The notes below the pieces were generated by a model, which was given only the letters and a program-made list of their open reading frames with translations, was not told the origin of the DNA and searched no databases. Shown in pieces: positions 55,443-64,000 of a stretch of DNA of 64,000 bases. The DNA is taken from the NCBI GenBank assembly GCA_031763025.1, contig JASSKH010000006.1, forward strand, positions 15,403,479-15,467,478, written 5' to 3'. Both the position numbers and the translations under genes were made by a program. Within the stretch, counting starts at the first letter, position 1; every line of letters begins with the position of its first letter. Origin of the DNA: Macrocystis pyrifera. Taxonomy: Eukaryota > Sar > Phaeophyceae > Laminariales > Laminariaceae.

Positions 55443-55739
55443 CTGAGTATATTCGTTCAAGGTTGCAGCATAGTTGGCGTTGGAAACATGCATCTTATTG
55501 GTGGACAAGTGGATACCCATGTGATGGGTTCACAACGTCGACGGCCGCGTAAGGTGGTAGCGTTTCTCCGCACAGCTAGCGATGGAGAAATCTCCGCGAC
55601 ACCTGTAGCGGCTAACAGCCTACATATTTGCACTACCTCCGGCCCCCTGCCTTCCGTGGTTCAGATCCGGGGTCACATATCAAGCACCCCTCCCCCCGCC
55701 CCTCTAATGTGTGTGCCTTCACGTTTGTCGTGAGGCAAG

Positions 55740-57027
55740 TTTAGAATTTTCTTCCCCCTTCGGCTGGCGTCGAACTACGCGTATACACGATAGGCGCTTG
55801 TTGCAAGCCAGACTTTGCACAAGAAACACGTAACGCGTACACTGTACGTCCTTTTCATGTCGATTTCTGACCAGCAGCGAACACTCTCTCGGGGGTGCTC
55901 AAACTCATGGAATCCATGCTGGTAGTTTCGAGGCTTGCAGCTAAACTACGCCCGCATAGGTAACGTCAACTATTCCTACAATAGTATACAAAATGTGATA
56001 AAATATCGCAGACGTTAGTCGCATTATACACGTGAAGGACTACAGTATCTGGTATCCAACACATGTCAAACGCTTGATAAGAAACTCTCACCCACGGACG
56101 TCATCTTCTTGTAGGGTCCTCGGCCTTTGCGGAATCGGTAGAGATCGTGTGGGCTCGATCGCTTCAAAATCGGCATGCAGACAGATGGGAAGTAGGTGGG
56201 GCTGCGTATTGCCTCGTAGCAGCAATATCCCGAGGCGCGACACTTAAGGGACAACTACTCTTGTTCCAGATCCGTTCAGAATATCGTAGATTCATTTCTA
56301 AAAGGGCATGCAGAGAGACGAGACGGACGTGAGCATGCCTATCCGATCGTGGTAAGAATTGTCCAAAGCTTACCCTTTAGAGGGCATTCTATTTGTATCC
56401 TAGCTCGATTTAGAACGACCTAGAGGGTACTCTTGTAGCTCAGGTCGATTAGGATGCCGCCCATTCAGTGTACAAGCTCGCATCCTGTGGAGCAGCGGCA
56501 CGCAGCTTTATTTGTTGGGTTGAGCCATCGTCACCTGTGCTTGGAATTCGCTCTCTTGAACCCGCTCCAATCGTTGTGATGGGTTCGCTTGTTCTCTCAT
56601 GTGTTGGTCTGTGATCATCATTGACATTCTTGCTGGGACCAAGGGCGTAGCCATTGTAAGCAAAGTCTGCTCGGGAGGTGGCAAAAAGAAATACGACCCG
56701 TTGTTTAGCAACATGTGAACTGTGTGTCAAGGTAGAGATAAATACGTACGCCCCTCAGCATATTATCGTTAAAACGAGCGGGGCTGAGGAGTCATGCTAC
56801 GGTCGGCGCTGGAAAGTTCCATGCCTTGCCCAAAGCCTGTTTCTGGTAGACAGTTGGACGTGAAACCCAAAGAACCATCCCATCACCTACCCATATCACG
56901 GCAACTAATTCAGAATGCAGAGGGGACTACAAGGGGATTACAAGTATGATCGGCAGTCCAAACCTCGCTTGAGGATCCCCGTGGCGAGAAATATTTGAGC
57001 CCGTAAACCCCCTCTCCCTCCACCGAA
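55740..57027. other. no confident gene
   Basis: At 56449-56690 (minus) two overlapping frames are both mildly protein-like (ALGPSKNVNDDHRPTHERTS; TDQHMREQANPSQRLERVQE), without clear borders. Nothing else seen. Confidence 0.3.
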
Positions 57028-58114
57028 TCATGATGCTAACGTATAGTTTCCAAACCGATATCGACACTCACAGTCAGTACAGTCAACCCACGCATCATCG
57101 CTGAGGTCCTTCGCTGATCCTGAAGCCTGCTCGCGTTGACCTTCGTACACCCACCACGTCACAGCTTCAAGCTCGTACGTCGTCTTGAGAACATTTGAAA
57201 ATTGTATGGAAATTTGGGGGCAGGATGAGATTTTTATTTGTGCGCGCACCCAACATACCGTGAAGCGCACGAAAAGCACACGAATCGACAAAAGTAGCAA
57301 CGCGTGGTTTACAATCGGCCAGAACGACGTACGCAGTAGCTGTAGCATTGTGTAGTTCAAAGCGCTGCAACGTTAGGTGATCTTGCCAAAGCGTGAACTG
57401 TGTATTCGAACAGGACACGTGTTCCGGGAATTCTGTCTATATAAAATGATACCATTACCACATATACGGGTACTAATATTCTTCGTACTGATAACTGTCC
57501 ACCTCATCCACACTGACCTTGCTTGCTCTAGCCTCCCGGTTGTCTGTGTCCCGCAACTTGCAAATCGCGTCATCATCGTCATCATGGCATGTGTATGCCA
57601 AAGGATAAAAAACGGATTGCTGATGTTCCCTATTGTCCAGTGCACGGCAAAGTGGGTGCTGTCCACGTCGGCTTTCCACAGTATAGCTCGCCGAGACTAT
57701 CGACAAAGGGACGAACAGCGACATAATTGTCGCCATTGCCAAGCACAGCTGCAAGGGAGTGGGAACGGATGGATGGTTAACGCCCGTGACATTCGCCAAC
57801 ACAAGCGACAAGTCTTTGGAGGGTCTGCCCTCACGTTATATTCACCACGTGCACGGGAAGCACTTATCGAAATATACCTGGTATGCCTTTGGTGAAAGCT
57901 GATTGGACAATTGCGAACCGATTTCCCAATAGGAGCAAGCCCTTATACAAGGTCTCAGCTGGGGTTAGTCCGGATAGGCGAAGATGTGCATACTGAACAG
58001 AGAACACGGTCAAAATAGGTTGGTGCGCAAAACGGGTAAGGCATGCTGCACGCCGTATTCCAGTTGATTCCAGGACATACTTCGGAACGACCAAGAGTAA
58101 ATACTCGAGCAAAC
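57028..58114 (-). CDS. unknown membrane-associated protein, four 3' exons with consistent phases
   Basis: Exons on the minus strand: 58114-57994 (40 codons), 57748-57518 (77), 57397-57259 (46 and one base), 57164-57028 (44 and TGA). Introns of 245, 120 and 94 bases have donors GTATGC, GTCAGT and GTATGT; phases agree at all three junctions. Total about 208 residues. The first exon is Cys/Pro-rich (EVCPGINWNTACSMPYPFCA, PTYFDRVLCS). The second starts with a likely membrane helix (LCLAMATIMSLFVPLSIVSA), then a charged stretch (CHDDDDDAICKLRD). The third has YVVLADCKPRVATFVDSCAF, and the last ends DDAWVDCTDCECRYRFGNYT. Many Cys suggest a lumenal or extracellular part. The last acceptor is uncertain (57164 or 57183). 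Family unknown; the 5' end lies above 58.1 kb. Confidence 0.65.
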
Positions 58115-59350
58115 CTGAGATCACACAAATGGGGATGAGTACTCGTGCGGGAATGTTCAACCCGCTGTCTCATGTGTTGGTATTGGTATCGGCTACCTAG
58201 ACCCAGTCAGGTGCAGGACCGGAATATTGCGATACTATTATTTCATCGTTCACGGTCCATACATGAATTGTCTGTCCATCCCGCAATGAACGAGACGCTG
58301 ACAGCAGCATTGTCCCCCTCTTTCAATCTAGGCAGGTTGCATTACTTGGTATAGGGGTGAAGGTAAGCCTGTACCGCAGATGTACAGCAGCGGACGGACG
58401 TGCATCCTTGATATCAGTCACTGTATTTTCCATAGTGCTTATGGTGGACGTTGCTGGGCAACTCGTACCGCCGGGGTGAGCAAGCTATGTCCAAGTCGTT
58501 CAAAACCCTTGACTACGAGGTTGCAAAGTATGCGTTGAAACGGAACTGTTATCGTATGCCGTTTTCAACGGCACAAAATGTTGCGTTTAGAGGTTTTGCA
58601 CTACTACATAGAAGTTCGTGTACCTGTCGACGGTTCCCTCAAGCCTCGCACCACCTAATCAATCGTCCGGTATCGTGGCGGAACCGCTACAAGCACAAAC
58701 GGTCTCTACCACAGTTTGTGTTATCATGGACGCGACTCGCGAACGGTGTGCTGAACACACTTGCAACTTGTCCGGGACCGATCTATTTTGACCGGGTTCA
58801 AGACGCCCTTACTCTCCGCCTCTTGGAAGCCCTTCGCGTTGCGCGCGTAGCAAAAATAGAGCCTGCTAGCGCCCGCTTCGCCGCTCGGTCAGATGAGAAG
58901 ATTTTAATATTTTGAAGCGGCAGTAATAAGCGGGCTTTAATACCGACGTCTTCACATTCTGGCATACTTCTGCGCTTACGCCGGCTACAAGAGCGCTCGA
59001 ACAGGCTACATCGAATTAGTTCGAGGCAGGCGGGCACGATGACGGAAGAAGCAACCGAAAAGGCCCATTTTACGTCGAAAGAAGGGCCTCGAAGCGCGCA
59101 GAGGACTCGGAGTTCCTTTGCTTCGTCAAGACACAAGTGGGTATCAAATTGTCACTGGTGCTACGGTAACGGGGGCGCTTTTTGTCCTATATTTGCCGTC
59201 GATGGGAGCCACCCGGACGAGGGACCATCTTATTTCTTAGCATTCTCGAGTGTTGAAGTTTTTTTGTTTTCGCAATGTTCACCGGCAGGGGATTATTTGA
59301 GCCTTGAGTGAGATACGGAGCCATTCGTCGGAGTGACGTAAACACGGTAG
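58115..59350. other. weak candidate coding sequence on the plus strand
   Basis: 58451-58915 (plus, 154 codons, with MSKSFKTLDYEVAKYALKRN from an ATG at about 58487) and 59039-59311 (plus, with SNCHWCYGNGGAFCPIFAVD) are protein-like in part, but an overlapping minus frame (58798-59136) competes. A minus-strand run at 58240-58330 (LKEGDNAAVSVSFIAGWTDN) could be a further exon of the 57-58 kb gene, though its phase was not reconciled. Confidence 0.25.
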
Positions 59351-60720
59351 TGAAAATGAGGGTACCATACCCCCCTTACCGTGGCACCACTCTGATAACA
59401 GGTACATAGTCTATATGGCTCAACGTACAGCACATAAGTTTTCTGGAAAAAATGAAATAGGATCACAGGACCGTCGGGACCAGGTGACGGATGAAGCTGT
59501 GAACAGTAACACACTTTGTGACATCACATTTGGCGGGAGTCTCTGTTGTAGACGAAAACTAGGCAAGAGAACAAATTAAGTCAACACACGCTACATGGTT
59601 AACCGTAAAAGCGGCCGCGACCTTCTTTATTACCATCACAGGAGGAATGCAGAACAGGGAGGCCGTGGGGTAGGCAAATCGAGAGTGGTTAAAAACAACA
59701 GCTGCTCAGATGCAGATGTGTCAGCACGCGAGTGCGCCTAAGAGAGGTGTCTGACCTCACACTAGTGACCGAGTCCATTCCATTCTTCGCTATACCCGTC
59801 GGTGTATTGAAACTGGGCAAACGAATAGCGTTTCCGTTAGCTCCTGATAAAGGAGGTTCCACGCTGCTTCTGCATCGACCAGGCGTATAGTGGACAGTAG
59901 GGCTCAGGATATTATTGGGCAAGGGGTCTTCAGATTTGGGCGGGCACGAGCTCTTCGGGGATTATGCTATCGAGGAAGGCCGTGCGGTTGTCGATGCGCC
60001 TGAGTTTGCTTGCGTGGAAATGTTCCCTGGGTTGTTTCAGTAGTTAACAGTTGGTAAAGAAATAGGAATATGAGCAGTACACAATATCGAGTACAAACTA
60101 TGCACGCAGTACGAACATCCGGAATACGTGAGAGTGTTATTAGTAAGAGTATCAGACGTATTGTATCAGTAAAACACTGCTAAGTACTCCAGTTGCCCCC
60201 ACCCCGGATTACCACGGCTGGCGGTCAAGTTACATCACTTTTTTGCGGGGAGAACCTTCCCTTCGCACAAGGGGGATGCTCATATCACGTAGTGTGTATA
60301 TGGTGAGGCACCCACGAGGCAGTTCCATAGTAAACCCATTGCTGTCTCTGGAAGTGGCCACGCCAGAAATTAAATCAATTCATTGATGCTGTCATCCATA
60401 TGCAAGAAAATCCGGCTCTAAATCGGTCTTGAGTAGGATGCAGCTCACCCTTCACGCGACTCGCCCAACACCTCACGGCGCTTCGCGCTTGGTGCAAGCA
60501 ATGTCTGCCTGGTCGGCCCGACGCGCTCCGTCCCGGCATAGTAGGGATGCGAGGGTCTATGGTCATGCGACTACGGCCATGCATGATAATGAGTACACCC
60601 CCACCCCCCCCCCCGGAAGCAAGTTGATCCAACTCCCACACCTGGGACCATTGGTGAATGCTTTCTGCGGTAAAAGGGGGATGGAACTAACGAAACGGTG
60701 CACAGACGTTCGAAATGTGC
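59351..60720. other. no confident gene
   Basis: A C run at 60600-60613 and short ORFs only. 59689-59922 (minus) is open but unrecognised. Confidence 0.35.
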
Positions 60721-60729
60721 TTCACACTC

Positions 60730-61210
60730 TGAGTATACCGGGCATATTCAGGGTAAGTAGGTACTCGGAGTACTAGAGGTTATACGGGTACCCGCCAACT
60801 TTAGGAAAAAATATACAGGGGTACTCGAGAGTATTTATGGCCATTTTGGGCGGGTATCTGGGTACCCGTTTAACAGCTGCTACCCTTGAAACACCCGGGT
60901 CTCCGACTAACAGCCGGGCACCCGAGTGCCGGGGCCAAAAATACTCGGCGAGTATGAAGTGTCACCCGTGCTCGTCACGGGTGTTGGCTAGTCGGGAAGT
61001 TCTCGCGAGTACCCGGGTATTTGGCAAACGGGTACCACCTCTACTGTGGTGTGAGACGTCAGGCAAGAGACGGCATTTTCATTTTGAAAATGGTTTCTTC
61101 GACTACATGTGCCAATACTACCCATAGGACGTGATTTACGGGATGATAAGTTGCCATCTCCGGGAGTTCGAAGGTAAATCAACGGGTTCCCGGGTACTCG
61201 TTTAGACCGA
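60730..61210 (+). repeat. dispersed GGGTACCCGGGTA-type repeat cluster
   Basis: Words such as GGGTACCCG, ACCCGGGT and TACTCG(G/A)AGTA recur many times in both orientations, in a degenerate, partly palindromic pattern. Similar text recurs at 61400-61560 and 62370-62480. Confidence 0.55.
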
Positions 61211-61214
61211 GTAC

Positions 61215-61335
61215 CGTATAACACGGAAAAAGGCCCACCCCCCTTAGATAACACACACCACACTCGGTGATATATATTTTACTTCTTTTTTTACCGTCAC
61301 TGTATCACCGGGGGTACGTTAGATAACACCCCCTC
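61215..61335 (+). repeat. ATCACCGGGGGTACGTTAGATAACACC repeat, copy 3
   Basis: Related to 6220-6340 and 7090-7250 (TTAGATAACACAC and ATCACCGGGGGTACGTTAGA against ATCACCGGGATACGTTAGAT). Confidence 0.45.
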
Positions 61336-61399
61336 CTACGTGTGTACGCCTGAAAACAGTGTCAAAATCCACAATGTTCACACCACCTGGTGGATGGTA

Positions 61400-61600
61400 G
61401 AGTTGCACCCCGGTCTCAAAATTTGGAACCGGGTGCCCGACCGGGTGGGCAAAGGTACCCAGGTTAGCATACACTATTTGCTCCCCTTTTGGCGTTTGAG
61501 TGGCGGCGGGTAAGGCGGACACGAGTGTTAGGGCACCCGGGTACCGCGTACCCGGGTTACCAAACACTATTTGCTCCCCTCGTCGCCTTTGAGCAGCGCG
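61400..61600 (+). repeat. two copies of an ACTATTTGCTCCCCT-containing segment
   Basis: ACACTATTTGCTCCCCT followed by CG(C)CGTTTGAG / CGCCTTTGAG occurs at about 61470 and 61564, each preceded by ACCCGGGT-type text. Confidence 0.6.
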
Positions 61601-61855
61601 GTGGTGAAAAGCGAATGGCGGGGAAGCATGACCATTAATTTCTCCGCTCTCGATGGACCATGCCAAAGATAGAAGGCTGAAGGCAAGTAGGTATAGGAGT
61701 ATTCTCTGTGGGGTCGAGTATATAGAGCGGTGGGGAGTGATGGGGAGTGGGGAGCAGAAATAAAAGCATGGAACACAGTTTTCCTTCTACCCTTAGTGCG
61801 CTCGTCAAGTCATCAGGAATATCCTTCGAATTTACTTAGTTGCAATAAACAAATC

Positions 61856-62137
61856 ATGCCACCAAACCACACACCCAGAAACAACGAAGAAGGAAGTAAT
61901 AACTGCTGGGGAAACCTTTGCCCATACTGCTGCAACAAAAGAAAACACATTATTAATATTACATTAAAAAAATCCCCATTATTAGGGCTCACAGACCGAT
62001 CTCCGTCCAATCATTTCATCAAACATCCAATATACCAACCCCGTGCGAACACCATTGCGTTCGATCTCTCATTGTCGCAATCACATCAGTCTCTCTGCGA
62101 ACAGCAACAAACATCGCAAGGTTTGTACTTCGTGTGA
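61856..62137 (+). CDS. possible small Cys/Asn-rich ORF
   Basis: ATG at 61856, 93 codons and TGA. Early Cys cluster (NNCWGNLCPYCCNKRK), otherwise Ser/Gln/Asn-rich. The segment is clearly AT-richer than its GC-rich repeat flanks and is preceded by a TATA-like GAGTATATAGAG (61717). It could be a short gene, a captured piece or a chance ORF in a low-GC patch. No family recognised. Confidence 0.2.
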   Translation: MPPNHTPRNNEEGSNNCWGNLCPYCCNKRKHIINITLKKSPLLGLTDRSPSNHFIKHPIYQPRANTIAFDLSLSQSHQSLCEQQQTSQGLYFV

Positions 62138-62369
62138 TTGGTCTATCTCTTGGTTCATCGTAACGTAAGGCCGCTTACGCTGGTAGGGGTATTGTGTGTG
62201 TATCGTGTTGTGCGAAGGCGGGTACGTATCTGGTAGGGGTATTCTCTATTCTCGGTCTGTAGTCTGCAGGGGCGAGAGGCAAGAGTCTAGAGGCACAGCC
62301 GCTGCAGTGTATGCATAAATCAACGCATACCCTAGTCTTAGGGGCTCTATAATGAAACGTTGACGGATA

Positions 62370-62480
62370 CCCGTGTACCCGGGTACCCTGGGTAAAAATA
62401 CCCGCGATTCCGTGATTATGACCGGGACAGTTCCGGTTCCGACGGTTCCGGGTACCCGCCACCGGGTACTCGGTTCTCAG
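62370..62480 (+). repeat. GGGTACCCGGGTA-type repeat, further copy
   Basis: Dense ACCCGTGTACCCGGGTACCC-type text, as in 60730-61210. Confidence 0.5.
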
Positions 62481-62738
62481 TCAGACGGGGTGCAACTCTA
62501 GTGGATGGATATCATTCACAATTCACAAACAACCGGCACCGGTATGACAGCATGGAGGCATCTGCTGCGCCCCCTCACAAGGTAGCGGAGGGCCAGGAGG
62601 ACCGCGATGTTGAAAAAGTGGGATGGAGCGGGGGATCGGGAGGCTTGGATGGATCCAACGAGAATGCTGGCGGGAGGGCTGACGAGCCACCTGCTGTTGA
62701 CTTGACCTGACTTTGCTCCTGCATATCAGTTCATGTGG

Positions 62739-63270
62739 GCGTGTTTTTCTTTACTCGGTGGTAGTGCTTGTAACGTCTGATTGAGTCAACTGTTGGGATC
62801 CGAAACGACTCGGTGCACTTACCGGCAACCCAGTGCGCATTACAGGTATGGCATGTACTGTATGATATGCGTGCGTGTAGGAGTGTTTTATTTGTTCGGT
62901 GATGTGCTTGTAGCACCTGGTTGGATCTAGTGTTGCCATCCAGAACGACATGGTGCACGTATCCCCGTACACGGTACAGGTGCGGTATGTATGATATTCG
63001 TGCGTGTGGGTGTTTTAGCATCCGGTGGTGTACTAGTAACCCTAAGGTTGGGTCAATTGTTGCCTCTCATAACGACATGGTGCACGTATCCCAGTAACTG
63101 GTACTAGGTACGCGTTACCGGCGGTACGAGATGTATGGTATGAGGGCGTGAGGGCGTGTTTAATATCCGGTGGTACTGCTTGTAACGCCTGGCGGGGTCA
63201 ACCGTTGTGGTCCAAAACGGGATGGTGTACGTAACCCAGCTCCCGTTACCGGCGGCCCGGTATGATATCT
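62739..63270 (+). repeat. four tandem units of about 125-150 bp
   Basis: Each unit has, in order, CGGTGGTAGTGCTTGTAACG, a TTGGGTCAA.TGTTG segment, AACGACATGGTGCACGTA, a short TACCGG-type stretch and GTATGATAT.CGTGCGTG. Starts are near 62754, 62895, 63020 and 63165. Unit length varies through small indels. ORFs on the minus strand (62731-63021, 63104-63400) repeat with it and are not accepted. Confidence 0.75.
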
Positions 63271-64000
63271 GGTTTGGTCCAGCGTCAACAAGGAGATTAA
63301 TTGTGCAGTCGCTCATTAAATCAACAGCTTTCCGTAGGTAGCATATGGTATTCGGCAAATCTCTGCAGATATTGTGAATGAGTACCGGTAGCCTGGACAA
63401 GTCGAAAAGTCTACGGGTGATGCCGTTATCGGTACCAATATAATATCATATATCGGCACGGTAATATGCAGTGTACCGTACCGGCAATACCGGTAATGTT
63501 CTTGTTTGCGTCTCGTTCTTTTCTTTGTCTGTTGTCGCGGTATTTGCCTCTCGTTTTCACTTTTTCGTTTGTTCTTCTCTTTGGTATTGTATTGATTTTT
63601 CAGCGATAATACCGATTTGACTTCGTATTCCGCATGTCTACAATAAACCAGCGCGCATCGCTGTTATGATGTTAACGGTGCATCACCGGTATTGTTGTGC
63701 TGGGTGTGCGCTACAAATAAAGGTTTCATTAAAGATGGCAGCAGTCAGCTTTTCGGTGGGACAAGACGTGTGAGGTGCGACCCTCGGGTTTCATCAGTGA
63801 ATACCTCTATGGCACCGGTGCCGGTAACGGTTTTTTCGGTGTCGTAGCAAGGCGGGGATTTTTGCTGTTATCCCTGGGTTTCAAGCGTGCGCCTTACCAT
63901 CACCGGCAATACGTGAGAATGGAAAAACCAACTGGTTTTTGACCAAAGCCTCTCATGTGTTTGCACTCTCCCTGTTAAAACGCCCCCTTGTTATAACACC
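63271..64000. other. no gene; scattered ACCGGTA/GGTACCG words
   Basis: Short CCGGTA / TACCGG words are frequent (63425-63500, 63670-63700, 63800-63830, 63900). No ORF or element recognised. Confidence 0.4.

Noticed and set aside
55212..55733. A 173-codon plus-strand ORF
   Set aside because: Its first third is the shadow of the clearly better minus-strand exon at 55187-55442.

Overview
The window looks like nuclear DNA of an intron-rich eukaryote. Base composition is roughly balanced. There are no operons, no Shine-Dalgarno-led gene strings and no long intact ORFs. Coding signal comes as short exons (50-400 bases) bounded by GT...AG introns, several of which have a CTAAC-like branch site 15-25 bases before the acceptor. 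The Ty3/gypsy integrase fragment at 42.2 kb and the Ty1/copia integrase at 45.1 kb resemble, as I remember them, elements of stramenopiles (brown algae, oomycetes). A brown alga or relative is my best guess, at low confidence. I see no bacterial, organellar or viral gene.

Layout. 0-9.5 kb is a nest of repeats: at least six dispersed modules recur in different orders, with a 42-bp minisatellite, a roughly 40-bp GGTGCGGTTCGG-type tandem repeat, simple tracts and one tRNA-derived SINE (8.0 kb). 9.6-18.5 kb holds a hAT-like transposase scrap and a run of candidate exons on both strands, the best being a two-exon gene end at 13.47-13.87 kb (minus). 18.5-27 kb is mostly uninterpretable apart from one copy of a 0.75-kb dispersed repeat. 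27.3-36 kb has further candidate exons, including a two-exon gene end at 30.4-30.65 kb (plus), an inverted copy of a repeat from the left end, and a long (ATGT)n microsatellite. 38.5-47.6 kb is a transposon graveyard: a hAT element with terminal inverted repeats, two copies of a tRNA-promoter-like dimeric repeat, a second copy of the 0.75-kb repeat, a gypsy fragment, a decayed copia pol, two large palindromes and a second SINE copy between them. 47.7-59 kb carries the best genes: a glycosyltransferase-like gene (49.5-51.9 kb, minus), a four-exon membrane-protein-like gene whose reading phases agree across all introns (57.03-58.11 kb, minus), and several single exons. 60.7-64 kb is again tandem and dispersed repeat, including a 125-150 bp array.

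The genes do not form a recognisable pathway. A repeated theme is glycosyltransferase-like sequence: the 49.5-51.9 kb gene, an exon with a QWRTE motif at 32.4 kb and, more weakly, the gene end at 13.5 kb. All exon models are by eye, and most lack their 5' ends.
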